From contig JBAYVD010000009.1 in assembly GCA_041674745.1 (NCBI GenBank), positions 1 through 64,000 on the forward strand: a stretch of 64,000 bases of DNA, in the 5' to 3' direction. The DNA comes from UBA2040 sp041674745 (lineage in GTDB: Bacteria; Bacteroidota; Bacteroidia; Flavobacteriales_D; Crocinitomicaceae). A program made the translations under genes and the position numbers. The notes under the pieces are model-generated. The model had not been told where the DNA came from, did no database searches, and worked only from the letters and a program-made list of their open reading frames with translations. Shown piece by piece: positions 52,873 through 61,882 of this stretch (position 1 is its first letter; each line of letters opens with the position of its first letter).

Positions 52873-53354
52873 TAAATGGAGCGATAAGCGCTTATGAAAT
52901 CTTCAATTTGTTGTTCGTTGTCTTTTCCGTCGGCTAGATTTCCGGTAAGAAGCATAACACTTTTTTGACGAGGAAGCGTAACGGACATAATCAAGGCATC
53001 TTCCATACTTGATACGGCAATATACGTGGGTAATTTGTTTGCCCAACTCGCAGGCAACTCAAATTTGGCACTATCGTAAACGATGATGGATCCTAATTTT
53101 GTCAACAAGCTTTCCTTTTCGGCTAAAACATGTAAAACTTCATCTTTCTTTGCTACCCAATGAATTGGGTCTGGAAAAGAAGCAATCGTTTGTAAAAGAT
53201 CCTCCAAGTTATTACCGAACCAAGAAAATAAATCCTTGCCCAATACTTTGCCGTGAGGTCGCATTTGAACTTTGTTCATGCGATCCAAAGCCTCTTTTCG
53301 AGCTTGCATCAATTGCAAAGCCGAATTTACGTGTGCTTCGTGTCTTGTTTTCAT
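52872..53354 (-). CDS. Uncharacterised 160-aa protein embedded in the dcw cluster (orf160)
   Basis: 160 residues, soluble, no signal peptide. The N-terminal half is helical (HEAHVNSALQLMQARKEALD, LFSWFGNNLEDLLQTIASF). The C-terminal half (~90-160) alternates strands and helices: GSIIVYDSAKFELP, TYIAVSSMEDALIMSVTL, KSVMLLTGNLADGKDNE, QIEDFISAYRSI. I recognise no family. The last ~50 residues faintly follow the end of the neighbouring MurD (SAMEAVAYGYRL, ETVLLSPACASFD, FKNAVRAL), so it could include a remnant of a Mur ligase C-terminal domain. It is fully embedded: 1 bp from murD and sharing one base with ftsW. Cytoplasmic divisome or wall-synthesis partner is an inference from context. Confidence 0.75.
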   Translation of the reverse strand: MKTRHEAHVNSALQLMQARKEALDRMNKVQMRPHGKVLGKDLFSWFGNNLEDLLQTIASFPDPIHWVAKKDEVLHVLAEKESLLTKLGSIIVYDSAKFELPASWANKLPTYIAVSSMEDALIMSVTLPRQKSVMLLTGNLADGKDNEQQIEDFISAYRSI

Positions 53355-53355
53355 A

Positions 53356-54699
53356 TTACAGGGCTCTTACTGCGTTTTTAAACTGATTTCCTCTGTCTTC
53401 ATAGTTTTCGAATAAGTCGAAACTTGCACAAGCGGGAGAAAGTAATACGGTTTCATCTTTGGAGGCCAAACGGTAACCATAAGCAACAGCTTCCATAGCT
53501 GAATTGGCTTCAACGATGGTTTCTACTACATCACTGAATGCATCAATGATTTTTTGGTTGTTTTCACCCAAGCAAATGATCGCTTTCACTTTCTCATTGA
53601 CTAAATCGACCAACTCTGAATAGTCGTTCCCTTTGTCTACACCACCAACGATCCAAACAGTAGGTTTGTCCATCGATTCCAAAGCGAACCAGGAACTATT
53701 GATGTTCGTTGCTTTGGAGTCGTTGATGAATTCAATGCCATGTACTTTAGCAACGAATTCCATGCGGTGTTCGACGTTGATGAAATCAGCCAAAGACTCG
53801 CGTACGGACTCATTTCTGATTTCTAAAATTCTCGCTGCAATTCCGGATGCAAGTGAGTTTTGGGCGTTGTGTTTGCCCTTTAATGCTAAATCGTGGATTG
53901 ACATAGTAAATTGATTTTGGATATTGATAATAAGTTCTTCGTTCTCCAAATAGCCGCCATTCTCTTGTTTTGTTGTAAGAGAAAAAGGAGCCATTTGCGC
54001 AATGGGTTTGCGTTTTGCTATTTCTGCTTGAATGATAGGGTCATCAAAATTGTAGATGAACCAGTCATTCTCCGTTTGGTTTTGAAGGATTCTAAATTTG
54101 GCGTCCACATACAATTGCATTTCATACTTGTAGCGGTCCAAATGATCCGGTGTGATGTTGGTTAAAATGGCAATGTCGGCACGGAAATCAAACATTTCTT
54201 CCAATTGAAATGAGCTCAATTCGATTACGTACCAATCGTAATTTTCTTCTGCCACTTGTTTTGCGAAGCTAAAACCTACATTTCCTGCTAATCCTACCTT
54301 GATTCCCGCTTTTTTGAGAATGTGGTGTATCATCATGGTTGTGGTGGTTTTGCCGTTGCTTCCTGTAATACAAATTGTTTTGGCTTTGGTATAAGGAGCT
54401 GCGAATTCGATTTCCGACAGCACTTTTTTGCGCAAAGTCAAGTACTTTTTGATCAAAGGAATCGTCGAAGGAATTCCAGGAGATTTTACGATGCAATCCG
54501 CTGCAAGAATTCTCTCTTCGGTGTGCTGTCCTTCTTCGAATTCAATGTTGTATTCGATGAGTTTTTGACGGTATTCTTCTTTGATCAAGCCTTTGTCTGA
54601 AACAAATACGTCCAAACCTTTGGCTTTCGCTAGAATAGCCGCACCAACACCACTTTCGCCAGCGCCTAAAATTGCGATATTTTGACCGTGGAATGACAT
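53356..54699 (-). CDS. murD: UDP-N-acetylmuramoyl-L-alanine--D-glutamate ligase
   Basis: 447 residues. AILGAGESGVGAAILAKAKG (UDP-substrate domain), ATP loop ITGSNGKTTTTMMIHHIL, NITPDHLDRY and HRMEFVAKVHGIEFINDSKA with ATNINSS are MurD hallmarks. The C-terminal LLSPACASFDLFENYEDRG is diagnostic. It adds D-glutamate to UDP-MurNAc-L-Ala. The start shares one base with the mraY stop. Confidence 0.97.
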   Translation of the reverse strand: MSFHGQNIAILGAGESGVGAAILAKAKGLDVFVSDKGLIKEEYRQKLIEYNIEFEEGQHTEERILAADCIVKSPGIPSTIPLIKKYLTLRKKVLSEIEFAAPYTKAKTICITGSNGKTTTTMMIHHILKKAGIKVGLAGNVGFSFAKQVAEENYDWYVIELSSFQLEEMFDFRADIAILTNITPDHLDRYKYEMQLYVDAKFRILQNQTENDWFIYNFDDPIIQAEIAKRKPIAQMAPFSLTTKQENGGYLENEELIINIQNQFTMSIHDLALKGKHNAQNSLASGIAARILEIRNESVRESLADFINVEHRMEFVAKVHGIEFINDSKATNINSSWFALESMDKPTVWIVGGVDKGNDYSELVDLVNEKVKAIICLGENNQKIIDAFSDVVETIVEANSAMEAVAYGYRLASKDETVLLSPACASFDLFENYEDRGNQFKNAVRAL

Positions 54700-55946
54700 T
54701 ATCTCAACTTCAAGGTTACGATGGTGAATACAGCCAAAAGAATTCCAACGATCCAGAATCGACTAACGATTTTGGCTTCGTGAATGCCTTTTTTCTGATA
54801 ATGATGATGCAAAGGAGCCATGAGAAAAATACGCCGTCCTTCTCCAAAGCGCCGCTTGGTCAATTTGAAATAGCCTACTTGTAGAATCACGGAAAGATTT
54901 TCAACCAAGAACACGCCGCAAAGCACTGGAATCAACAATTCTTTTCGGATGGAAATGGCGAATACGGCAATAATTCCTCCCAGTGCCAAAGAACCGGTAT
55001 CTCCCATGAATATTTGCGCAGGATAAGAATTGTACCACAAAAATCCGATGCAAGCACCAACAAATGCTGATATGAAAATCACCATTTCTTCTGCGAACGG
55101 AATGTACATTACATTTAGATAATCTGAAAAACGGACATTGGAACTGATGTAGGCGAAAACGGCTAAAGCCAATCCGATGATGGCTGAAGAACCTGTGGCT
55201 AAGCCGTCCAAGCCATCCGTCATGTTGGCGCCGTTAGAAACAGCAATCACGATAAAAATAACGACAGGAATGAAAATCAACCAACCGTAGCTTTTTTGAC
55301 TATCGCCAATGAACCAATTGTAATTGAATTCGTTGCTTTTGAAGAATGGGATGGTCGTGGTCATGTCGCGCGTACGAATCCATTTCGTATCATCCTCAAT
55401 TTTAAAATTGGTATGTAAGTCCGTAACGACTTCTTCATCCGCAGAAAGAACATAAGAAGCAGGAACTCTCTTGTGTACTTGCACATCGTCTGAAAAATAA
55501 AGGATGGATCCAACAATGATACCAACACCGATTTGACCAATCACTTTGAATTTGCCAGCCAATCCTTTTTTGTTTTTACGGAAAACTTTGATATAATCGT
55601 CGAGAAAACCGATGAAGCCCAACCAAACCGTGGCGATCAACATCGTGATTACATAAATGTTGTGCAATTTGGCCAAGAGCAAGGTTGGAATAAGTATTGC
55701 AGCAAGAATCATCAAACCGCCCATGGTGGGTGTGCCTGATTTTTCCATTTGTCCTTCTAGACCTAAATCACGCACCGTTTCACCGATTTGCTGTTTGCGC
55801 AACAAGCCAATAATCTTTTTTCCAAAAACGATGGAAATAATCAAAGATAAAATTAAGGCCATGGCTGCCCGAAAGGATATGTAGTCAAACAATCCGGCAC
55901 CTGGAAAATCAAATTTGTCTAAATAATGGAACAAGTAATACAACAT
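54699..55946 (-). CDS. mraY: Phospho-MurNAc-pentapeptide transferase MraY
   Basis: A 415-residue polytopic protein. Signatures are [45 protein letters not shown] and [12 protein letters not shown]. It transfers phospho-MurNAc-pentapeptide to undecaprenyl phosphate, making lipid I. It is ~55 residues longer than E. coli MraY. The excess lies at ~148-215, a polar extracytoplasmic loop ([20 protein letters not shown]) that is common in Bacteroidota MraY as far as I recall. It shares one base with murE and one with murD. Confidence 0.97.
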   Translation of the reverse strand: MLYYLFHYLDKFDFPGAGLFDYISFRAAMALILSLIISIVFGKKIIGLLRKQQIGETVRDLGLEGQMEKSGTPTMGGLMILAAILIPTLLLAKLHNIYVITMLIATVWLGFIGFLDDYIKVFRKNKKGLAGKFKVIGQIGVGIIVGSILYFSDDVQVHKRVPASYVLSADEEVVTDLHTNFKIEDDTKWIRTRDMTTTIPFFKSNEFNYNWFIGDSQKSYGWLIFIPVVIFIVIAVSNGANMTDGLDGLATGSSAIIGLALAVFAYISSNVRFSDYLNVMYIPFAEEMVIFISAFVGACIGFLWYNSYPAQIFMGDTGSLALGGIIAVFAISIRKELLIPVLCGVFLVENLSVILQVGYFKLTKRRFGEGRRIFLMAPLHHHYQKKGIHEAKIVSRFWIVGILLAVFTIVTLKLR

Positions 55947-57403
55947 TATTTCTTCATTTTGGTAAATAATTCTTTCGCTATTGCCAAGTCGTCAAATGGG
56001 TGTTTCACACCATTGATTTCTTGGTATTTTTCATGTCCTTTTCCTGCTATAAGCAAGATGTCATTGGTTTGCGCGAGTGAAATAGCCAATTTGATGGCTT
56101 CTTTTCGATCACTCAGCGTTATATTTTTTGCACTGTTTTCAGCTGGAATTCCTGCTTCCATTTCCTCCAAAATCGCCAATGGGTTTTCTGTTCTTGGATT
56201 GTCAGAGGTCAAAATGGTTTGATTGCTCATTCTTGATGCGATTGCAGCCATTTTCGGACGTTTCGTTCGGTCACGGTCACCACCACAACCCACTAAAGTG
56301 ATGACACGATTTCCTTCTTTTTTAAAGGTGGAAATGGTTTTCAATACATTTTCAAGTGCATCGGGTGTGTGAGCGTAATCTACAATGCACGTGATGTTTT
56401 TCTCGCTTTTGAAAAATTCAAATCGTCCATCAACAGATTTCAATTGACTGATAGCGGTCAGCACTTCCAAACTGTCTATTTCGAGCAACTGCGTTACTCC
56501 GTAAACTGCCAATAAATTGTAGGCATTGAATTCACCAATTAACTGCGTGTAAACTTCCGTTCCATTGATCTGTAAAACCAATCCAGTTAATTCATTTTCA
56601 ATTACTTTTCCTTTGAAATCACAGTTTGTTTTGAGCGCGTAGGAAGCTTTTGTTGCTTTGGTATTTTGCAACATAATTTGACCGTTTTTGTCATCGATAT
56701 TCACCAAGGCAAAAGCTTCTTTTGAAAGATTGTCAAACAACGATTTTTTGACGTTCAAATATTCTAAAAAGGTATTGTGGTAGTCAAGATGGTCGTGCGT
56801 AATATTGGTAAACACAGCTACATCAAAATTCAAAGCAGCCGTTCTTTTTTGGTGCAAAGCATGTGAACTAACTTCCATGAAGACATGTGAACAACCTTTT
56901 GCTACCATTTTGCTTAACAATTCGGCCAGTGCGATTGGATTTGGCGTTGTATGCGTTGAAGGAACTTCTTCTGTGCCTACTTTATTAACAACGGTAGACA
57001 ATAAACCTGCTTGGTAACCCATTGACAAGAACAAGTTGTGTAACAAAGTGGTTGTCGTAGTTTTTCCATTGGTGCCTGTTACGCCAACCATCGTTAGTTT
57101 TTCAGATGGTTTTCCAAAGAAGTTATGTGCGCCAATGGCCAAGGAAGATGCCGAATCTTTTACCTGAATGCAATTGATTCCAGAAAAGGTGATGTCGCCT
57201 TGAACGACGATGTTTTTGCATCCGCTGTCGATGACTTGTTGAAGGTATTTGTGTCCGTCTGTAGCATGACCAACAATTGCAAAAAACAGGGTCTTTTCAT
57301 CCACTTCTCTCGAGTCGAAAGAAAGTTTAGACACGACCGTTTCGCCGTCCCAATTTTCATTGAGTGTCGGAATGGTTTGGAATATGTCTTTTAGTTTCAT
57401 CAT
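55946..57403 (-). CDS. murE: UDP-MurNAc-tripeptide synthetase MurE (meso-DAP type)
   Basis: 485 residues from the ATG at 57403, which shares a base with the PBP stop; the frame runs upstream to 57511 inside the PBP gene without homologous content. Motifs: [19 protein letters not shown] loop [26 protein letters not shown] and SDNPRTENP. The DNPR tetrapeptide predicts meso-diaminopimelate as substrate rather than lysine. It adds the third residue of the peptide stem. Confidence 0.97.
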   Translation of the reverse strand: MMKLKDIFQTIPTLNENWDGETVVSKLSFDSREVDEKTLFFAIVGHATDGHKYLQQVIDSGCKNIVVQGDITFSGINCIQVKDSASSLAIGAHNFFGKPSEKLTMVGVTGTNGKTTTTTLLHNLFLSMGYQAGLLSTVVNKVGTEEVPSTHTTPNPIALAELLSKMVAKGCSHVFMEVSSHALHQKRTAALNFDVAVFTNITHDHLDYHNTFLEYLNVKKSLFDNLSKEAFALVNIDDKNGQIMLQNTKATKASYALKTNCDFKGKVIENELTGLVLQINGTEVYTQLIGEFNAYNLLAVYGVTQLLEIDSLEVLTAISQLKSVDGRFEFFKSEKNITCIVDYAHTPDALENVLKTISTFKKEGNRVITLVGCGGDRDRTKRPKMAAIASRMSNQTILTSDNPRTENPLAILEEMEAGIPAENSAKNITLSDRKEAIKLAISLAQTNDILLIAGKGHEKYQEINGVKHPFDDLAIAKELFTKMKK

Positions 57404-59514
57404 TATTTCATTACTATTTCTGCAGTTCCGCCTTTGTAAATCATAGCGCCAGGTCTCGGATATTGTTGGCTTACAATTCCATATCCTTGTACATAGGCAT
57501 TCATGCCACAAGCTTCAATTAAGTAAACCGCATCTTTTGCGGATAAACCCACCACGTTTGGCATGACTTTTTTCGTTGTCGGACGGGATTGGAATAAAAT
57601 TTCATTTTTATCCGCTTTCGTGTTTACCCATTCGTCCTGATTTTTTTTAGAGTAGGGAATGCGGAATTGGTTTAAGACTTTTTGAATATCGTTGCGGTAT
57701 CCATTGATGGAGACGGGCATTTCGCCTTTCAATCTTGCTTTTTCGTTTACGGCTTCGTGGTAGCGGAGAGTAGAAGCGTATACTTTGTTAGCAATCGCGC
57801 TGAAAACGGTCCCAGAAACAGAAGCGCCGTAAATATCTTTTGTTGGTGCAGAAATAACGACAATACAAGAATACAATGGGTCTTGAGCAGGGAAGTAACC
57901 AACGAAGGAAGCTTGGTATTTTTCTTCACCACGATTTCCGTAGCGAAGGTCTGAATTCAAAATTCGGGCCGTTCCAGTTTTGCCGGCAATTTGGAAATAA
58001 GCGGATTGCAAAGCGGACCCTGTTCCTCGAAGAATAACGCCTTCCAAACTTTTTTTCAATACCTTCAATGTGCCGTCTGAGCAGATTTTGGATTTGAGCG
58101 TTACGGGATCAAATCGTTTAATTACTTCTCCATTTCTTCTTATTTCACTAACGAATAAGGGGCGGACTAGTCGTCCATTGTTGGCAACGGCGTTGTAGAA
58201 AGCCAATGTTTGCAAAGGTGTTTGCTGCACTTCATATCCGATTGCCATCCAGGCCAAGGAAATTCCCGACCACATTTTGGTACCGGGTTCGTAAAGCGTT
58301 GGTGTTGGTTCACCTTCTAGGTCAATTCCAAGTGGACTTCCAAGCCCAAATGATTTGAGTCGTTTGATGAAAGTTTCAGGTTCGTTTCTGTAAGCATTGA
58401 AAATTACTTTAGAAATCACGTTTGAGGAATGTTCGAATGCGGATTGAATGGAAATTTTACCGTACCCACCGACTTTGGAATCCTTCAAAGTCGCATCGTA
58501 AAACTGGTAGGCGCCATCTGCGTAAACTGTATCCGTCAATTTTATTTTTTTATCTTCCAAAGCAGCCATCAAAGAAGCTAATTTGAACGTGGACCCAGGA
58601 ACCTCTTTCGTTCCGATTGCATAATTGTAGGATTCGTAGTAGTTGCCATCTTTTCCGCGGGTAAGATTGGCAATGGCTTTCACGTGACCTGTTTTTACAT
58701 CCATTACGATAGCGGTACCATTTTTAGCTCCTTGATTGGCCAATTGGCGGTACAATTCTGAATGCGCTACCTCTTGAATCTCTGTGTTGATGGTAGTAAC
58801 AACGTCAGCACCTTCCACGGCATTTTTAACGATTTGACCTGTTTTTTTCCAACCCGTAGAAATTCTCTGTTCAATTTCTGCACCTTCTTCACCATTAAGG
58901 TATTCGTTGTAGGCACCTTCAATTCCAACACGTAATTCTGTTCCATCTGCATTTTTTTGAACGTAGCCAAGAGTTCGTTTGAGCAGTTCACCTTGCGGTC
59001 TTTTTCTGCTGATGGATTCGTCTGTATCGATTAAACCACCGGCCAATCGACCTTTGTCAAAAATTGGGAATGTTTTCAATTTTTTTCGCTCGTCGCTGGT
59101 GGCTTTGTGTTTGATGAGCAAATAGCGATTTCCATTGTTTCGAGCACGGCGGATGTACATCTCGTATTCACGCGCAGACATGTTTTGGAACAAACGAGAC
59201 AATTCGCGGCTTAATCCCGAGATTTCGTCATCAAACAATTTTTGTTTAATCACGGTAGGATCCATGTGGATGTCGTAGAAAGAAACTGAAGTTACGAGCG
59301 GATTGCGATCGGCATCCAAAATTTCACCTCTGCGCGGCAATTTCTTTGCAAGACGAGTAGGAATTTTGTTTTCAGCTGTATCCGATAACGAAAAGACATT
59401 TTTCTTTCCTTGCAATTGCAATGAAACGGTATTGGTGAACACAACAATCATCAACAGCACAAAACCGAAGTAAATGATGTAAGCTCTCCAAAATATGTCT
59501 TTTCTGTCTTTCAA
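57403..59514 (-). CDS. ftsI: Class B penicillin-binding protein (FtsI/PBP3 type) with PASTA domain
   Basis: 703 residues. One N-terminal membrane anchor (YIIYFGFVLLMIVVFTNTVS) is followed by a dimerisation/pedestal domain (~45-240) and a transpeptidase domain. The latter has STFK (nucleophile, ~309), SSN (~362) and KTG (~511, AGKTGTARIL). A single C-terminal PASTA domain (MPNVVGLSAKDAVYLIEACG, ~640-703) is present, which proteobacterial FtsI lacks. It cross-links septal peptidoglycan with FtsW. It lies 2 bp after the ftsL-like gene. Confidence 0.95.
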   Translation of the reverse strand: MKDRKDIFWRAYIIYFGFVLLMIVVFTNTVSLQLQGKKNVFSLSDTAENKIPTRLAKKLPRRGEILDADRNPLVTSVSFYDIHMDPTVIKQKLFDDEISGLSRELSRLFQNMSAREYEMYIRRARNNGNRYLLIKHKATSDERKKLKTFPIFDKGRLAGGLIDTDESISRKRPQGELLKRTLGYVQKNADGTELRVGIEGAYNEYLNGEEGAEIEQRISTGWKKTGQIVKNAVEGADVVTTINTEIQEVAHSELYRQLANQGAKNGTAIVMDVKTGHVKAIANLTRGKDGNYYESYNYAIGTKEVPGSTFKLASLMAALEDKKIKLTDTVYADGAYQFYDATLKDSKVGGYGKISIQSAFEHSSNVISKVIFNAYRNEPETFIKRLKSFGLGSPLGIDLEGEPTPTLYEPGTKMWSGISLAWMAIGYEVQQTPLQTLAFYNAVANNGRLVRPLFVSEIRRNGEVIKRFDPVTLKSKICSDGTLKVLKKSLEGVILRGTGSALQSAYFQIAGKTGTARILNSDLRYGNRGEEKYQASFVGYFPAQDPLYSCIVVISAPTKDIYGASVSGTVFSAIANKVYASTLRYHEAVNEKARLKGEMPVSINGYRNDIQKVLNQFRIPYSKKNQDEWVNTKADKNEILFQSRPTTKKVMPNVVGLSAKDAVYLIEACGMNAYVQGYGIVSQQYPRPGAMIYKGGTAEIVMK

Positions 59515-59516
59515 AT

Positions 59517-59912
59517 TTATTTTCTAATTCTGATAACCTTGGTTGGGTTAACGGTTTCTTTCAATCCTCTTGGTTCCAATTCTCTTACCAACGTAATTCT
59601 TTTTGTCTCTTCCTCTAATTGCGCCTTTTTAGCAACGTAATCTCCCATCAAGTCATTCAGTTCTTTTTGGGTTTTGTCTACTTCGCTTGTGAGCTGTTTG
59701 TCGTAATAACCTTTCCCAACGAGCAGTATCAATAGAAAAATGAAGTAGAAAATGAAGGTTAAGTTGTTGATCACAAATTCTTTCGTCAAGAAATCACCAT
59801 TGATGATTTGCATGAGTGTGGTGCTTTTGCCAGAAGTCGACTTTTTGGTCGGTTCTTTTTTCACCTTTCCCTCCGTTTCTTTCGTTTTCTCTATGATTTC
59901 ATTTTCTGCCAT
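59517..59912 (-). CDS. ftsL: FtsL-like cell division protein
   Basis: 131 residues: a charged, Lys/Glu-rich cytoplasmic tail (~1-50), one membrane segment (LTFIFYFIFLLILLVG, ~52-70) and a periplasmic coiled coil (DKTQKELNDLMGDYVAKKAQ) ending LKETVNPTKVIRI. Sequence similarity to FtsL is weak across phyla. The topology and the position between rsmH (14-bp overlap) and ftsI support the call. FtsL acts with FtsB/FtsQ to activate FtsWI. Confidence 0.85.
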   Translation of the reverse strand: MAENEIIEKTKETEGKVKKEPTKKSTSGKSTTLMQIINGDFLTKEFVINNLTFIFYFIFLLILLVGKGYYDKQLTSEVDKTQKELNDLMGDYVAKKAQLEEETKRITLVRELEPRGLKETVNPTKVIRIRK

Positions 59913-60822
59913 TCCGTTCTGAAATTCTAAGTTTTGCGCTTCGGGCTCTTTTGTTTATTGCAGTTTCACTTTCTTCTGCTTCAATGGGATGTCGATTGAT
60001 TTCCGTGAAGGGTTTTAAAATATTTCCAAAAAAGTCTTTTTCTATTTTTCCATCCAACGAGCCTCTTTTCATGAAATTTTTCACCAGACGATCTTCCAAT
60101 GAGTGGTAGGACATCACAACGAGTCGTCCGCCATCGGATAAAACATCGGGTGTTTGAACCAAGAAATCTTCCAAGACTTTCATTTCGTCGTTTACTTCAA
60201 TCCGAATCGCTTGAAAAATTTGCGCGTAAAATTTGTGCTCCTTGTATTTGGGTGCATGTGGCTCTAGGATGGCAATTAAGTCGCCAGTTGTTTCAATTTT
60301 TTTAGAATTTCGGGCACCAATAATGTCACGAGCAATGCGCATGGGAGATTTAATTTCACCATATTGGTTAAAGATCCGAGCCAAATTTTCCGGTTCGTAT
60401 TCGTTGATCAATTCTTTTGCACTGAAGGCTGCTTTTTGATTCATTCGCATGTCCAACTCGTCGTTGCTACGAATGGAAAATCCGCGTGTGCCTTCGTCAA
60501 ACTGATGAGAAGAAACGCCCAGATCGGCAAGAATACCATCCACGTAAGGAATTTTTAAAAGCTTAAGGTGATTGGAAATAAAAGCAAAGTTGCTTTCTAT
60601 GAAAAAGAAATTATCGGCTTGCCATGCATTTGCTTTCGCGTCAGGATCTTGGTCGAAAACAATAAGCTTTCCTTTTGAGGAAAGTCGCTCGAAAATAGCT
60701 TTGGAATGACCGCCACCTCCGAAAGTGACATCAACGTAAATGCCATCAGGATTGATGTTCAATCCATTTAGACATTCGTCCAACATTACAGGAATATGAT
60801 ATGCGTCGTTATTCTTCTCCAT
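59899..60822 (-). CDS. rsmH: 16S rRNA (cytosine(1402)-N(4))-methyltransferase
   Basis: 307 residues. HIPVMLDECLNGLNINPDGI, the SAM loop DVTFGGGGHSKAIF, ILADLGVSSHQFDEGTRGFS, FQAIRIEVNDE and MSYHSLEDRLVKNFMK are all RsmH signatures. It methylates C1402 in the ribosomal decoding centre. It overlaps both mraZ and ftsL by 14 bp, the second and third genes of a tightly packed cluster. Confidence 0.97.
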   Translation of the reverse strand: MEKNNDAYHIPVMLDECLNGLNINPDGIYVDVTFGGGGHSKAIFERLSSKGKLIVFDQDPDAKANAWQADNFFFIESNFAFISNHLKLLKIPYVDGILADLGVSSHQFDEGTRGFSIRSNDELDMRMNQKAAFSAKELINEYEPENLARIFNQYGEIKSPMRIARDIIGARNSKKIETTGDLIAILEPHAPKYKEHKFYAQIFQAIRIEVNDEMKVLEDFLVQTPDVLSDGGRLVVMSYHSLEDRLVKNFMKRGSLDGKIEKDFFGNILKPFTEINRHPIEAEESETAINKRARSAKLRISERNGRK

Positions 60823-61267
60823 CCAAGTTACCCATTACTTCATCCGCCAAATCGGCGAAATCTGTTATGTTCCCTTCGATGAGGTCAAAGTATTTGGTTT
60901 TATCCCAAATTTCAATTCGATCATTGTAAGCAATGATCATGGCTTCTTTGTCCAGACCTACTCGTTCCAAATGCCCTACAGGAATTAAAATCCTTCCGAC
61001 GGAATCGAGTGAAATGTTTTTGGCTCCTTGATGAAAGAGGCGGTAGAACATTCTGTTCTTTGGTTTGAACAAATTCAATTTGGAGAGTTTCTCGCTTAGT
61101 TTTTCCCATTCGTTCATGGGGTAAAGCGTTAAACAATCTTCAAATCCTTTGTTAAGCATGAAATTTTCTTGGGCAGCAGGAGAAAGCTGCTTCCGCAAAT
61201 GCGCTGGAAACATAAATCGACCTTTGTTGTCGAGCTTTACCTCATATTCTCCTACTAAACCGAACAT
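60809..61267 (-). CDS. mraZ: Transcriptional regulator MraZ
   Basis: 152 residues with two SpoVT/AbrB-like halves: GEYEVKLDNKGRFMFPAHLR (DNA-binding DxKGRxxxPxxxR motif) and NISLDSVGRILIPVGHLE (the repeat copy). MraZ forms a ring-shaped oligomer and represses the dcw promoter by binding direct repeats. Matching repeats lie directly upstream (61301-61317), so autoregulation is likely. It is the first gene of the dcw operon. Confidence 0.96.
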   Translation of the reverse strand: MFGLVGEYEVKLDNKGRFMFPAHLRKQLSPAAQENFMLNKGFEDCLTLYPMNEWEKLSEKLSKLNLFKPKNRMFYRLFHQGAKNISLDSVGRILIPVGHLERVGLDKEAMIIAYNDRIEIWDKTKYFDLIEGNITDFADLADEVMGNLDGEE

Positions 61268-61300
61268 AACAATTATGAATGAGTAAAATTAGCGGATTTT

Positions 61301-61324
61301 TTACCACTTCTTACCACAAATATA
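61301..61324 (-). promoter_or_regulatory. mraZ promoter -7 element fused to two MraZ-type operator boxes
   Basis: On the minus strand TATATTTG (-7 consensus TAnnTTTG, 61317-61324) runs directly into GTGGTAAGAAGTGGTAA. Two GTGGTAA boxes are spaced 10 bp apart, covering the predicted transcription start. E. coli MraZ binds GTGGG-type repeats with ~10-bp phasing, so this fits repression by MraZ. Confidence 0.7.
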
Positions 61325-61403
61325 CAATTTGTTGATAACTCCTACGAATGTTAATTGAAATTGGTTACATTTTTGTTTTAAAAGGCTTGAAAAATAAGGA
61401 TTT

Positions 61404-61427
61404 TAAATTTGTGGTAAAAAGTGGTAG
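61404..61427 (+). promoter_or_regulatory. Mirror promoter with two MraZ-type boxes facing the surface-protein gene
   Basis: TAAATTTG (TAnnTTTG) at 61404-61411 runs into GTGGTAAAAAGTGGTAG on the plus strand, the same layout and 10-bp box spacing as the mraZ promoter but inverted, 86 bp away. It points toward the gene starting at 61883. Confidence 0.6.
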
Positions 61428-61435
61428 ACTTTTGA

Positions 61436-61461
61436 TTTTGTTTTTTTGGGAAAAAACAAAA
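61436..61461. repeat. AT-rich perfect hairpin downstream of the mirror promoter
   Basis: TTTTGTTTTTT pairs perfectly with AAAAAACAAAA around a TGGG loop. It starts ~18 nt after the predicted plus-strand transcription start. It may attenuate transcription or simply be low-complexity DNA. Confidence 0.55.
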
Positions 61462-61715
61462 AGTGTTTTCAGTGTTTTTGGAAGATATTTCCTGAAACCT
61501 AGTGTTAATGGGGTTTGTATAAACAACGTAAAGTTTATAACAAATTGATGGTGATAAAATTTTGTCCTTTCATTTATTTAATGGATTTTTGTCGGTGCAA
61601 ATAGATAACCAAATCGGTTCTGTTTAATAGGGAATAGGGGTTTTTCAACACTTACTACGTAAAACAGTAAGTACTAAAAAAATCCATTTTTTCTGAATCC
61701 GGATTGAATTTTGGT

Positions 61716-61797
61716 TGTTTGCATTTTGTTCAAACTACGGAAAGCTAAATGCTTAGGCTCCTAATGCCGAAGGTTGGTTCATGATAGGTTGGCGAAA
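61716..61797 (+). ncRNA. Candidate structured leader / riboswitch-like element
   Basis: The stretch can form GTTTG/CAAAC (61717-61735), then CTACGGAAAGCTA, then a bulged stem GCTTAG-GCTC-CTAATGC (61751-61767). It closes with GCC...GGC and AGGTTGGCGAAA. ACGGAAAGCTA and AGGTTGGCGAA recall the ACGCAAAGC and AGGTTGCCGAA landmarks of c-di-GMP-I (GEMM) riboswitches, but both differ at one base and the fold is not a clean match. It ends ~85 bp before the start of the giant surface-protein gene. Identity is speculative. Confidence 0.35.
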
Positions 61798-61882
61798 AAC
61801 TTTGATTAAAATGGACGCTTTACTATGAAAACTAAAAGTTCCATTCAGTACTTATTGAAAACAAAAGAGACAGATTCATTGT

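Larger units (their letters stand above)
61268..61882. other. 615-bp divergent intergenic region between mraZ and a giant surface-protein gene
   Basis: No supported gene. Contents from left: the mraZ promoter with two MraZ-type boxes, ~80 bp of AT-rich spacer and a mirror-image promoter plus boxes facing right. An 11-bp AT hairpin follows at 61436-61461. Then come a small inverted repeat ACTTACT/AGTAAGT at 61650-61672 and a structured leader-like stretch at 61716-61797. A 66-codon frame across 61348-61548 overlaps these signals and looks spurious. Confidence 0.75.

Noticed and set aside
45508..61267. Missing murF, ddl and murB as a sign of deletion in the dcw cluster
   Set aside because: These genes are commonly located elsewhere in Bacteroidota, and the gene junctions here are tight with no scar.
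61348..61548. Small 66-codon frame across the mraZ divergent region
   Set aside because: It overlaps both promoter/operator elements and the AT hairpin, and its sequence is low-complexity.
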